The position numbers and the translations under genes were made by a program. Of a stretch of 28,008 nucleotides of DNA, positions 15,812 through 23,318 are shown one piece after another (within the stretch, counting starts at the first letter, position 1; each line of letters starts with the position of its first letter). Source of the stretch: LMUY01 sp964242925 (GTDB taxonomy: Bacteria > Pseudomonadota > Alphaproteobacteria > Acetobacterales > Acetobacteraceae); the NCBI GenBank assembly GCA_964242925.1, contig CAXTBW010000055.1:1-28008 (forward strand). Direction: 5' to 3'. Under the pieces are notes generated by a model. That model was not told the origin of the DNA. It worked only from the letters and a program-made list of their open reading frames with translations, and searched no databases.

Positions 15812-16536
15812 CGGAAATTATCCTTGCGAGTGCGCATCGCGCCCAGGGCAACCGCGTCCGTCGGGTGCAGGAACGGGTTCTCCGCCTGCTCGGCCGCCAT
15901 CCGGGTCGGCACGGTCGGTTGGCCTGCCGCGCGCTGCCGGGTGACCTCGGCAGCCCGATCGGCGAGGGCGGTGTTGGCTGGCTCCTCCGAAAGCGCGAAC
16001 CGGGCGTTGCTGGCGGTGTACTCGTGGCCGCAGCACACCAGCGTCTCCCCCGGCAGGGCGGCGAGCTTGCGCAGGCTGGTGAACATGTCCGCGGCCGTGC
16101 CCTCCAGCAGACGGCCGCAACCGAGGCTGAACAGCGTGTCGCCGCACAGCAGCACCGCGCCGGGCTGGATGAAGTAGGCAATGTGGCCAACGGTATGGCC
16201 GGGCGTGTCGATCACCGTCGCAACGCCAGCGCCAAGCGGGAAGGTCTCACCCTCGCGCAGGGCGTGGTCAAGGTTCGGCAAACGGTGCGCGTCGGCAGCC
16301 GCACCGACGACGGCGACGCCGTAGCGCGCGCGGATCGGCTCGACGGCGGCGATATGGTCGTCATGGTGATGGGTCAGCAGAATCGCGTCGAGGCGACCGC
16401 CGGCCGCCTCGATTGCGGCAACGATCGGCGCTTCTTCCGCTGGGTCCACGACCACCGTGTAGCCCGTGGCGCCGTCCACCACCAACCATGCGTAGTTGTC
16501 GGACAGGATGGCGATAGGCGTTGCAGTGACGGTCAT
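15808..16536 (-). CDS. gloB: Hydroxyacylglutathione hydrolase (glyoxalase II)
   Basis: Hydrolyses S-D-lactoylglutathione to D-lactate and glutathione, the second step of methylglyoxal removal. The metallo-beta-lactamase motif THHHDDH lies at residues 55-61, followed by TPGHTVGHIAYF, CGDTLFSLGCGRLLEG (bridging Asp) and CCGHEYTASN, all typical of GloB. The C-terminal segment with NPFL is the glutathione-binding domain end. Length 242 from ATG 16536; a longer frame to 16572 would run through the hairpin at 16553-16582 and is rejected. It is coupled by a 4-base overlap to the GST gene. Confidence 0.95.
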   Translation of the reverse strand: MTVTATPIAILSDNYAWLVVDGATGYTVVVDPAEEAPIVAAIEAAGGRLDAILLTHHHDDHIAAVEPIRARYGVAVVGAAADAHRLPNLDHALREGETFPLGAGVATVIDTPGHTVGHIAYFIQPGAVLLCGDTLFSLGCGRLLEGTAADMFTSLRKLAALPGETLVCCGHEYTASNARFALSEEPANTALADRAAEVTRQRAAGQPTVPTRMAAEQAENPFLHPTDAVALGAMRTRKDNFR

Positions 16537-16552
16537 CGCGAGTCTCGCTTCA

Positions 16553-16582
16553 AAGCGGGACGGATGTAGCACCGTCCCGCTT
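16553..16582 (-). terminator. Strong hairpin, probable terminator of the stress-protein gene
   Basis: AAGCGGGACGG, eight bases, CCGTCCCGCTT: a perfect 11-bp stem in the gap between the minus-strand general-stress-like gene (ends 16603) and gloB (starts 16536). On the minus strand the stem is followed by only a short T run (CTTTGAA), so it is at best a weak intrinsic terminator; it could equally be a leader hairpin of gloB. Confidence 0.55.
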
Positions 16583-16602
16583 CAATGCAACGAGCGGCGG
16601 GA

Positions 16603-17235
16603 TTAGAACGCCGTCGTGGTCCGCGACCGCTCGGCCGCCAGTTCCTCGGGCGTCAGCGCGCCACGGGTCTCGTCGAACTTCTGCCAGTCGTTGCCGCTGC
16701 GATAAGCCTGGCCACGCTGGTCGAGGTCCACCGGGCCGTGCCGACCCATGATCGCCTCCGCCTCGGTCGCCCGCGCGTCATCGGCGCGAACGGTGACCAA
16801 GGTGCTGCCGCGGCGAACGCCCTCGGCGTAGACGTGCGCATGCTCCTCCGGCACGCCCGCGCCGGTCAACGAGCCGAGCAGGCCGCCAGCCGCGGCGCCC
16901 GCGCCAGCGCCGGTCAGCGTGGCGATCAGCCAGCCGGCCGCAATCACCGGGCCGACGCCCGGGATGGCCAACGCGCCGATGCCGGCGAGCAGGCCCGCGC
17001 CGCCGCCAACCAGCGTGCCGAGCGAGGCGCCGACGCCGGCGCCGGTCTCGGCGGCCGGGGCGGTGGCGCCCGGCGCGACGTCGGCCGTGGTCATCGACCC
17101 GGTGTTGGTGGCCGAGGCCGTCCCCTGATTGGCGACGATGCTGACGTTGTCGTGCGAGAAGCCGGCCGCCTCGAGTTCGGAGACGACGGCCTCGGCGGTG
17201 GAGTAGCTATCGTAGAGGTGAGCAACAGTGCGCAT
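16603..17235 (-). CDS. General-stress-like (YflT domain) glycine-zipper membrane protein
   Basis: A 210-residue protein. Residues 1-36 (MRTVAHLYDSYSTAEAVVSE, then LEAAGFSHDNVSIVAN) match the start of the YflT / general stress protein 17M heat-induced domain. The middle (about 65-125) is a Gly/Ala-rich hydrophobic glycine-zipper segment (GTLVGGGAGLLAGIGALAIP), and VPEEHAHVYAEGVRRGSTLV returns to the stress-domain pattern. The tail is polar. A strong AAGGAG ribosome site precedes ATG 17235. Such proteins are linked to stress responses, but the molecular role is unknown. It lies between gloB and a small secreted-protein gene on the same strand. Confidence 0.8.
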   Translation of the reverse strand: MRTVAHLYDSYSTAEAVVSELEAAGFSHDNVSIVANQGTASATNTGSMTTADVAPGATAPAAETGAGVGASLGTLVGGGAGLLAGIGALAIPGVGPVIAAGWLIATLTGAGAGAAAGGLLGSLTGAGVPEEHAHVYAEGVRRGSTLVTVRADDARATEAEAIMGRHGPVDLDQRGQAYRSGNDWQKFDETRGALTPEELAAERSRTTTAF

Positions 17236-17272
17236 GGTGCACTCCTTTGAGTGATGGTTGAGCTAGACCGGC

Positions 17273-17686
17273 CTACTTGCCGGTGACGTTGCCTTGATAA
17301 TCGAGCGAAACGGCGACGGGAGCGCCGTCCTTCTGCGCCTGACCGCGCCAGATGCCCTGGCCGTCCTTCTTCAATCCGGTCACCTGGGTGAAGCCGGCCG
17401 CGGTGATGCGGCGGGCCGCCTGGTTCATGGTGAAGCTGTTGCGACCCGGAACCGGGGCTGCCGCGGTGCGGCGGCTGGTGTTGTTGGTCTGCACCGCGCT
17501 CGGGCTAGGGCTCGACGTCGCTGGCGTCGTGTTGACCGACGCGCCCGGCGTCTGCGAGCCGGACGGGGCCGGAATCGTCGTGCTGGGCGTGGTGGTGCTC
17601 GGCGTGGTCGTGCTGGGCGTCGTGCCCTGCGCGAGAGCCGCTCCGCTCGCGGCGATGAGGGCAACGGCAGCCAGAGTTAGTCGCAT
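17273..17686 (-). CDS. Small secreted protein with Thr/Pro/Ser-rich linker and PepSY-like C-terminus
   Basis: A 137-residue protein with a signal peptide (MRLTLAAVALIAASGAALAQ), a low-complexity linker containing three 5-residue TPSTT units (encoded by 15-bp DNA repeats) and a C-terminal 50-residue domain (RRITAAGFTQVTGLKKDGQG, then WRGQAQKDGAPVAVSLDYQG). The domain resembles PepSY-like periplasmic modules. Start ATG 17686 has AAGGAA eight bases upstream. It is transcribed divergently from glutathione synthetase and may be co-transcribed with the stress-like gene 37 bases downstream. Function unknown. Confidence 0.8.
   Translation of the reverse strand: MRLTLAAVALIAASGAALAQGTTPSTTTPSTTTPSTTIPAPSGSQTPGASVNTTPATSSPSPSAVQTNNTSRRTAAAPVPGRNSFTMNQAARRITAAGFTQVTGLKKDGQGIWRGQAQKDGAPVAVSLDYQGNVTGK
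17576..17620 (-). repeat. Three 15-bp tandem repeats inside a secreted-protein gene
   Basis: Units at 17606-17620, 17591-17605 and 17576-17590 differ at only one to three bases and encode repeated TPSTT. This is an in-frame coding minisatellite, so changes in copy number would lengthen or shorten the linker without a frameshift. Confidence 0.8.
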
Positions 17687-17725
17687 TGTGGTTCCTTTTT
17701 GGAAATTGGCGTCCGGAAGTAACGA

Positions 17726-17737
17726 GGCGGCGCCGCC
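17726..17737. other. 12-bp perfect palindrome in a divergent promoter region
   Basis: GGCGGCGCCGCC is self-complementary and lies between the divergent secreted-protein gene (start 17686) and gshB (start about 17798). It may be an operator or merely GC-rich sequence; no promoter boxes can be assigned with confidence in this 111-base gap. Confidence 0.3.
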
Positions 17738-17797
17738 CCCGTTCCCTCGCCCGGGCGATCTGCTAGGTAATTCGTGGTGACATCGATGGAACGAACC

Positions 17798-18778
17798 ATG
17801 CCCAGGCCGCTCCGGGTCGCCGTCCAGATGGACGCGATCGAGACGATCAACATCGAGGCGGATTCCACCTTCGCGCTCATGCTCGAGGCGCAGCGCCGCG
17901 GCCACGCCCTGTGGCACTACGAGGTGAAGCACATGAGCCTGCAGGAAGGCCGCCAAAGTTCCGCCTCCCTCGGCAGGGTCGAGCGGCTGACCGCGGTGGC
18001 GCAGCCGGTGAGCGTGGCGCGGGTGGCGGGGGCGCACTACCGCTTCGGCCCGTCGGAGACGCTGGACCTGGCCAGCATGGACGTCGTGCTGATGCGGCAG
18101 GACCCGCCGTTCGACATGGCCTACATCACCGCCACGCACATGCTGGAGCACATCCACCCCCGCACGCTGGTGGTGAACGACCCGGCCAGCGTGCGCAATG
18201 CCCCGGAGAAGCTGCTGGTCACCCACTTCCCCGAGCTGATGCCGCCGACCCTGATCACCTGGGACACCGCCGCCATCCGCGCTTTCCGCCTGGAACACCG
18301 CGACATCATCGTGAAACCGCTGTTCGGCAACGGCGGCGCCGGGGTGTTCCGCATCCGCGAGGACGACGAGAACCTCGCCTCGCTGCTGGAGATGCACTGG
18401 GCCCGCTCCCGCGAGCCGCTGATGATCCAGCGCTACGAGCCGGCGGTGCGCTTGGGCGACAAGCGGGTGATCCTGGTCGACGGCGAGCCATTGGGGGCGA
18501 TCAACCGCGTGCCGGCGCAAGGCGAGGCGCGCTCCAACATGCACGTCGGCGGCCGGCCGGAGGCGGTGGAGTTGAGCGCGCGCGACCGCGAGATCTGCGC
18601 CCGGATCGGCCCGGTGCTGCGCGAGCAGGGCTTGCTGTTCGTCGGCATCGACGTGATCGGCGACTGGTTGACCGAGATCAACGTCACCTCGCCGACCGGA
18701 CTGCAGGAAGTGGCCCGGTTCGGCGGGATGGACCTGGCCGCGGCGATCTGGGAGCGGATCGAGGCCAAGCGGGGCTGA
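17798..18778 (+). CDS. gshB: Glutathione synthetase
   Basis: Joins gamma-glutamylcysteine and glycine with ATP to make glutathione. The N-terminal domain has VAVQMDAIETINIEADSTFA; the middle contains VVLMRQDPPFDMAYITATHM, LVVNDPASVRNAPEKLLVTH and the ATP-grasp lid DIIVKPLFGNGGAGVFRI; the C-terminus has LLFVGIDVIGDWLTEINVTS, with the metal-binding E and N of ATP-grasp enzymes, then PTGLQE. Length 326 from ATG 17798, close to the usual 315-320; in-frame ATG 17786 and GTG 17774 are alternatives. It faces a divergent secreted-protein gene and converges on the PraR-like regulator, whose stop is three bases away. Confidence 0.96.
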   Translation: MPRPLRVAVQMDAIETINIEADSTFALMLEAQRRGHALWHYEVKHMSLQEGRQSSASLGRVERLTAVAQPVSVARVAGAHYRFGPSETLDLASMDVVLMRQDPPFDMAYITATHMLEHIHPRTLVVNDPASVRNAPEKLLVTHFPELMPPTLITWDTAAIRAFRLEHRDIIVKPLFGNGGAGVFRIREDDENLASLLEMHWARSREPLMIQRYEPAVRLGDKRVILVDGEPLGAINRVPAQGEARSNMHVGGRPEAVELSARDREICARIGPVLREQGLLFVGIDVIGDWLTEINVTSPTGLQEVARFGGMDLAAAIWERIEAKRG

Positions 18779-18781
18779 AAC

Positions 18782-19219
18782 CTAGTCGTCGACGGGCGCC
18801 ATGGACTTCATCAGGTCGAACATGCGCTTGCGGACGTTCAGGTCGGTGATGCGGTAGTAGGCGCGGACAAGCTCCAGCGTCTCGCGTTTGCTCAGCGAGT
18901 CGTCGGCGCTGCCGAAGCCGTCCTGCTGCTCGGCGAAGCCGTTCGCGGCGCGCGACGGGTGGCCGGGCCCAGCCACGGAGTCGGGCATGTTGTCATAGAA
19001 GAAGCTGATTGGCACATCCAGGATGCGCGACAGGTCGAACAGACGGGATGCGCCCACTCGATTGACGCCGCGCTCGTATTTCTGGACCTGCTGGAAGGTG
19101 AGGCCGAGCGCGTCGCCGAGCCGCTCCTGCGACATCCCCAGCAACGTGCGCCGAAGCCGTATGCGTCCACCGACGTGGATGTCCACCGGACTTGGACGGC
19201 TCTCAACCGGTTCGGCCAT
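18782..19219 (-). CDS. XRE-family transcriptional regulator, PraR/PhrR-like
   Basis: A 145-residue DNA-binding repressor. The helix-turn-helix occupies about residues 17-71: HVGGRIRLRRTLLGMSQERL, GDALGLTFQQVQKYERGVNR and VGASRLFDLSRILDVPISFF, nearly the pattern of PraR/PhrR of rhizobia, which control quorum sensing, adhesion or acid response and often repress their own gene (family knowledge). The C-terminal part (LSKRETLELVRAYYRITDLN) is also conserved. A consensus -35 box lies upstream. It follows lnt on the same strand, an order seen in many alphaproteobacteria. Targets in this organism are unknown. Confidence 0.92.
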   Translation of the reverse strand: MAEPVESRPSPVDIHVGGRIRLRRTLLGMSQERLGDALGLTFQQVQKYERGVNRVGASRLFDLSRILDVPISFFYDNMPDSVAGPGHPSRAANGFAEQQDGFGSADDSLSKRETLELVRAYYRITDLNVRKRMFDLMKSMAPVDD

Positions 19220-19248
19220 ATTCGATCATACCTTTCGCCGCACTCAAC

Positions 19249-19275
19249 GCCGGAAGCCGGACACTGCCTTCCGGC
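19249..19275 (-). other. Hairpin in the leader of the PraR-like gene
   Basis: GCCGGAAG, eleven bases, CTTCCGGC: a perfect 8-bp stem about 30 bases before the start codon. It could cap the leader RNA, act as a protein site, or help end lnt transcription; no T run follows, so it is not a classical terminator. Confidence 0.45.
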
Positions 19276-19292
19276 AACCATCCCGGGGAAAG

Positions 19293-19321
19293 GTGTTAAC
19301 GATACAACCTTAAATTGTCAA
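19293..19321 (-). promoter_or_regulatory. Candidate sigma-70 promoter of the PraR-like gene
   Basis: On the minus strand TTGACA (19321-19316) matches the -35 consensus exactly. Seventeen bases later comes TAACAC (19298-19293), a weak -10. The box lies in an AT-rich patch that stands out in GC-rich sequence, about 75 bases before ATG 19219. ACAA-N7-TTGT symmetry around 19304-19318 overlaps the promoter and might be an autoregulatory operator; that part is inference. Confidence 0.55.
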
Positions 19322-19361
19322 CGAACGCGATTAATTTTCATCCAATTACGAGTATTCAGGT

Positions 19362-20897
19362 CTAGACGCCAAGGAAGTGGTCGCGTTTGCGCCGCTGCAC
19401 GACGCCGAGGCCGGCCAGGCATGCGCCCAGAGATAGCAAGAGCGGGATCGCCAGCCCGCGGCGAGCGAACGACGTGGTTCCTCGCTCGCCGGGCAAGGTC
19501 ACGACCATCTCCGCGGCCGCGCGTGGGGGCAGGCGGGCCAACTCCCGGCCGGCCGCGTCGAAAGCGGCGGTGATGCCGGTGTTGGCGGCGCGCACCAGCG
19601 GCAACCCTTCCTCCACGGCGCGCAGCCGGGCCGCCTGCAGATGCTGCCGCGGGCCAGTCGAGTTGCCGAACCAAGCGTCGTTGGTGATGTTGACCAGCCA
19701 CTGCGGACGGTCGGTTTCGTCCACCAACTGCGCTGGGTAGATCGCCTCGTAGCAGATCAGCCCGCCGAACGGGGGCAGGCCCGGCAAGTGGATCGTCTTG
19801 GGGCCGCTGCCAAACGCCAAGTGGCCCGGCACGATCTGCACCGAGAACGGGATCCAGCTCGGCGGAAACTCGCCGAACGGCACGAGGTGCCATTTGTCGT
19901 AGGTTCCCGCGACGGCGCCGTCCCCGGTCATCGCGAATAGCGTGTTGAACGGCTCGCCCGCATCGTCCAGCCGGATGGCGCCGACCAGCATCGCCGCGGC
20001 GGGCCGGGCGGCCTCCGCGATCATCTGCCGCGCCAGGGTGTCGCGGCCCAGCAGGTAGGGGCTGGCGGTCTCCGGCCAAACCACGACGATGCGCGACTCG
20101 GGCGCCTTGGCCTGGGCCTCGGCCACGCCTTGCCGGGTGAGCGCCAGATAGCGGTCGAACACCAGCTCGGCCGTGGTGCGGTCGAACTTGTCGGTCTGCG
20201 GCACATTGCCCTGCACCAGCACCACGCTGACGCCGGGCGCCGCGCCGAACGGCATCTCCAACCGGTGGATGCCGAAGCCGATCCAGCACAACATCGCCAC
20301 CCCGGCCCCCGTCAGCCAACGCCAGCCCAAGGCCGGGGTGGCGGCCAGCAGCACGGTGGCGAGCGTCATGCCGGGCACGCCGACCCAGGCCGCGGGCTGG
20401 ATCAGCACGTCCCCCGCCAATCCGGGGATGGCCCAGACGCTGCCCCAGGGGTTCCAGGGAAAGCCGGTGCCTATGAACTGCCGCGCCAGGTCGGCCAGCG
20501 TCCACAAGCCGCCGAACAGCAGGACGCGGTGCCAGCCCGGCAGCGCCAGCCGTGCGCCGGCGCACGGCACGGCAATGAACAACGCCAGCAGCGCCGACAA
20601 TGCGGGAACGGCGAGCGGGACCAGCCACCAGTAGCGCGCCGACTCGATGAGGATCGCCTCAGTGATCCAGTACAGGCCGAGGATGTGGTGCGCGAGGCCG
20701 AACACGAAGCCGCGGCGCAGCGCCCCCATCCAACTGCGCGAGCTGTCGATGAGCGTGAGCAGGCCCGGCACGCTCACCAGGAGGACGGGTATGGCGTAGA
20801 CGGGGGGGAGCGCCGCAGCCGACAGCGCACCCAGGCACGCCGCCGCCAGGTCCGCCCGCCAGCCTGCGAGTAAGGACAACCGGGTGAATGGCCGCAT
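19362..20897 (-). CDS. lnt: Apolipoprotein N-acyltransferase
   Basis: Transfers an acyl chain from phospholipid to the N-terminal cysteine of diacylated lipoproteins, in the inner membrane. 511 residues. The N-terminal half has about six to seven membrane helices (with GFPWNPWGSVW between helices); the periplasmic nitrilase domain carries the catalytic triad Glu276 (VVVWPETASPY), Lys335 (YDKWHLVPFGE) and Cys382 (GGLICYEAIYP), at positions very close to those of E. coli Lnt; a final helix (LAIPLLLSLGACLAGLGVV) follows. Start ATG 20897 lies two bases after the stop of the 2-hydroxyacid dehydrogenase gene, so the two are co-translated. Confidence 0.97.
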   Translation of the reverse strand: MRPFTRLSLLAGWRADLAAACLGALSAAALPPVYAIPVLLVSVPGLLTLIDSSRSWMGALRRGFVFGLAHHILGLYWITEAILIESARYWWLVPLAVPALSALLALFIAVPCAGARLALPGWHRVLLFGGLWTLADLARQFIGTGFPWNPWGSVWAIPGLAGDVLIQPAAWVGVPGMTLATVLLAATPALGWRWLTGAGVAMLCWIGFGIHRLEMPFGAAPGVSVVLVQGNVPQTDKFDRTTAELVFDRYLALTRQGVAEAQAKAPESRIVVVWPETASPYLLGRDTLARQMIAEAARPAAAMLVGAIRLDDAGEPFNTLFAMTGDGAVAGTYDKWHLVPFGEFPPSWIPFSVQIVPGHLAFGSGPKTIHLPGLPPFGGLICYEAIYPAQLVDETDRPQWLVNITNDAWFGNSTGPRQHLQAARLRAVEEGLPLVRAANTGITAAFDAAGRELARLPPRAAAEMVVTLPGERGTTSFARRGLAIPLLLSLGACLAGLGVVQRRKRDHFLGV

Positions 20898-20899
20898 GC

Positions 20900-21838
20900 T
20901 CAGGACTGCACGGTGCGTCCAGCCGGGACCGGCGCGCCGGTCAGCACGGCGACGATGCACTCGGCCGCCATCACGCCCATGGCCACGAGCGAGCGTGGCG
21001 TGGCGCCCGCGACGTGCGGCGTGACGATCACGCGGGGATGGTCGCGCAGGCCGTGGCCGGCGGCGGGCGGTTCGCCCTCGAACACGTCGAGCGCCGCGCC
21101 GGCGATGCGCCCGGCGTCGAGCGCGAGCAGCAGCGCCGCCTCGTCCACCAGGCCGCCGCGGGCCGTGTTGATGACGAAGGCGCCCGGCGGCAGCGCAGCC
21201 AGCGCGGCGGCGTCGACCAAGTGATGCGTGGCCGGGCCATAGGGACAGTGCAGCGAGAGCACGTCCGACACCGGCAGCAGGTCCGCAAAGGCCAGGCTGC
21301 CGGGCTGGGTCGGGTCGTGATGCGCGACGATCATGCCGAACGCCGTGGCCAATCGCGCCACCGCCTGGCCGATGGCGCCGAACCCGATCAGGCCCAGCCG
21401 CAGCCCGGCGATGTCGCGCACCGGCGGCGCGCCCTCCCGCCAGCCGCCGGCCGCCAGCACGGCGCCGAGCGGACGCAGCTGCTTGGCAAGCGCCAGCACC
21501 ATCGCCATGGCGTGCTCGGCGACCGCCGGGGTGTTGGAGCCGGGCGCGCGGGTGACGACGATGCCGCGCGCCGCGGCGGCGGCGAGGTCCACGTCGTCCA
21601 CCCCCACCCCGTGGCGCGCGATCACCCGGAGCTGCGGCGAGGCGTCCATCGCGACCGCCATCACCGGGCCCTGCCGCGTGAGCACGGCATCGGCCTGGCA
21701 GGCGCGCACCGCGTCGGCGACGGCTTCGGCCGAGGGGTAGGACGGCATGTAATGGATGCGGCAATCCGCCTGCTCGAGCACGGCCACGGCGGGTGCGGCC
21801 AGGCGCGGCGCCGTCATGACGACATTGAACCGGGGCAT
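20900..21838 (-). CDS. D-isomer-specific 2-hydroxyacid dehydrogenase
   Basis: A 312-residue NAD(P)-dependent dehydrogenase of the SerA/GyaR/HPPR family. The substrate domain has RHGVGVDDVDL; the nucleotide fold has GFGAIG (152-157); the catalytic residues are Arg227 (NTARGGLVDE), Glu256 (DVFEGEPP) and His275 (VTPHVAGAT). It lacks the C-terminal ACT domain of long phosphoglycerate dehydrogenases, so hydroxypyruvate/glyoxylate or another 2-ketoacid is a likelier substrate than serine synthesis, but this cannot be decided. The ATG 21838 start comes two bases after the stop of the upstream acyltransferase gene, and lnt starts two bases after its own stop. Confidence 0.93.
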   Translation of the reverse strand: MPRFNVVMTAPRLAAPAVAVLEQADCRIHYMPSYPSAEAVADAVRACQADAVLTRQGPVMAVAMDASPQLRVIARHGVGVDDVDLAAAAARGIVVTRAPGSNTPAVAEHAMAMVLALAKQLRPLGAVLAAGGWREGAPPVRDIAGLRLGLIGFGAIGQAVARLATAFGMIVAHHDPTQPGSLAFADLLPVSDVLSLHCPYGPATHHLVDAAALAALPPGAFVINTARGGLVDEAALLLALDAGRIAGAALDVFEGEPPAAGHGLRDHPRVIVTPHVAGATPRSLVAMGVMAAECIVAVLTGAPVPAGRTVQS

Positions 21839-21840
21839 GC

Positions 21841-22683
21841 TCAGTCGCGGATCTGGCGCTTGTAGTGGTCGATGTATTTGCCGGTGACCAGGTCGGTCTT
21901 CACCACGACCGCAACGTCGATGGTGTTGAACTGGGTGTCGATCACGGCGCCGTCGCCGATCATGCCGCCGAGGCGCAAGTAACCCTTGATGAGCGGCGGC
22001 AGGGTCGTCATCACGCGGCGCGCGTCGACGTCGCCGGGAGGCGCCCGGCGCATGTCGACATAGCGGCCGGCAAGCGCGCGGGGCCGCAGCACGGGCGGCG
22101 CCAAGTGGTTGTGGTAGAGGTAGGTCAGTTCCGCCGCGACGCCGTCCGGGTCGGTGCCGGCCAGGCTGGCGCAGCCGAACATGAGGTCGATCTCGTAGGC
22201 GAAGACGTAGGCCGCGATGCCGCGCCACAGCAGCTGCATCACCTGCCGCCCGCGGTAGCGCACGTCCACGCAGGACCGTCCAAGCTCCAGCACCCGGCCG
22301 GGGAAGGCGAGCAGCGGCGCGATGTCGTACTCGGCGGCAGTATAGAAGCGGCCGAGCGCCGCGGCGCCTTCGCGCTGCATCATGCGATAGGCGCCGACCA
22401 CCGAATCGGGGCCGTCGCCGAGGGCGTGATCCATGACGATCATATGGTCCGCCACCGGGTCGAAGGCGTCGATGTCGCGGCGGGACAGCTCGGCGGCGGC
22501 GTCCGGCCTGGCGCCCAATTCCTCGTAAAACACCCGATAACGCAGGCTCTGCAGCGCATCGATCTCGTCCGGCGTGCATGCCAGCCGCAGGCCGAGGTCG
22601 CCTTGCCGCAATTCCGCGAACCGGAACCGCTCCGACGTGAGCGCTGCAGGCAGCTGCGCAAAGGCCGGCCGGTCGACAATCAC
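21841..22683 (-). CDS. olsB: GNAT-type N-acyltransferase, L-ornithine N-alpha-acyltransferase (OlsB-like)
   Basis: A 280-residue acyltransferase predicted to link a 3-hydroxyacyl chain from acyl-ACP to ornithine, the first step of ornithine-lipid synthesis. Motifs are LRLACTPDEIDALQSLRYRV FYEE at about residue 30, ELGRSCVDVRYRGRQVMQLL WRGIAAYV in the middle, FGCASLAG, and KGYLRLGGMIGDGAVID near the end; these fit the OlsB branch related to acyl-homoserine-lactone synthases. The GTG start overlaps the fur stop (GTGA). The usual partner olsA/plsC is not beside it. The assignment to OlsB rests on motif resemblance; a related hemolysin-like acyltransferase is the alternative. Confidence 0.82.
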   Translation of the reverse strand: MIVDRPAFAQLPAALTSERFRFAELRQGDLGLRLACTPDEIDALQSLRYRVFYEELGARPDAAAELSRRDIDAFDPVADHMIVMDHALGDGPDSVVGAYRMMQREGAAALGRFYTAAEYDIAPLLAFPGRVLELGRSCVDVRYRGRQVMQLLWRGIAAYVFAYEIDLMFGCASLAGTDPDGVAAELTYLYHNHLAPPVLRPRALAGRYVDMRRAPPGDVDARRVMTTLPPLIKGYLRLGGMIGDGAVIDTQFNTIDVAVVVKTDLVTGKYIDHYKRQIRD

Positions 22684-23207
22684 CGCTGGGCCATCCTGGG
22701 GCCGGCTGGGGTGGTCTGGCCGGGCGCCGCAGGTTCGGCCGCAGCCCGCTCGCGAGCCGGGGAACGCGCGGCCGGGCGCGGCTCGATTGCGGCGCCCTTC
22801 GCCACGCGGCGGCTGCCGAACAGCTCCAACCGGTGCGAGACGAGGTCGAAACCGAGGCGGGCGGCGATCGACTGCATGAGCCGTTCGTGCTCGGCGTCCT
22901 CGAACTCGATGACTTTGCCGGTGTCGACGTCGATCAGGTGGTAGTGGCGGCCATGGGCGGTCGGCTCGTAGCGGGCCCGTCCGCCGCCGAAATCCCGCCG
23001 CGCAAGGATGCCTTTCTCCTCGAGCAGCCGAACCGTGCGGTAGACGGTGGCGATGGAGATGCGCCCATCGAGCGCGGTGGCGCGACGGTAGAGCTCCTCG
23101 ACATCCGGGTGGTCTTCGGCGTCGGACAGCACGCGGGCGATCACCCGGCGTTGCCCGGTCATCTTCAGGCCCCGCTCGACGCACAGACGCTCGATGCGCG
23201 ATTCCAT
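22680..23207 (-). CDS. fur: Fur-family transcriptional regulator
   Basis: A metal-dependent repressor, 175 residues from ATG 23207, which has AAGGAA four bases upstream; an in-frame GTG at 23249 is a weaker alternative. The winged helix carries SIATVYRTV (51-59). Metal ligands are provided by HGRHYHLIDVDTG (His85, 88, 90), by Glu102 and His107 in EFEDAEHERL, and by His125 in VSHRLELFG. No CxxC zinc sites are present, as in many alphaproteobacterial Fur/Mur proteins, so iron versus manganese sensing is open. After the normal end (SHRLELFG) an unusual Ala/Pro/Arg-rich tail of about 43 residues follows, and its last codons overlap the olsB start. A 6-bp hairpin (23221-23237) precedes the ribosome site. 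Confidence 0.9.
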   Translation of the reverse strand: MESRIERLCVERGLKMTGQRRVIARVLSDAEDHPDVEELYRRATALDGRISIATVYRTVRLLEEKGILARRDFGGGRARYEPTAHGRHYHLIDVDTGKVIEFEDAEHERLMQSIAARLGFDLVSHRLELFGSRRVAKGAAIEPRPAARSPARERAAAEPAAPGQTTPAGPRMAQR

Positions 23208-23292
23208 GGATTCCTTGGGCGCCACTTCGCGAGTGGCGTAGCCGATCACAAGGCGGCCTGTCGAATCGGAATAGCGTCGACCGCGCGGCGAC

Positions 23293-23308
23293 GGCCGAAC
23301 GATCGGCC
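23293..23308 (-). terminator. Short hairpin after mucR, possible terminator
   Basis: GGCCGA, four bases, TCGGCC: a perfect 6-bp GC-rich stem eleven bases beyond the mucR stop (23319). No T run follows on the minus strand, so Rho-independent termination is uncertain. Confidence 0.35.
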
Positions 23309-23318
23309 TGAAGCGGCT

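Noticed and set aside
16537..16572. Longer glyoxalase II N-terminus from 16572
   Set aside because: It would be read through the strong hairpin, and the family begins at the MTVTATPIAI segment.
19362..21764. An 800-codon open frame fusing lnt with an N-terminal extension
   Set aside because: The extension is the wrong frame of the 2-hydroxyacid dehydrogenase gene; lnt has its own ATG two bases after that gene's stop.
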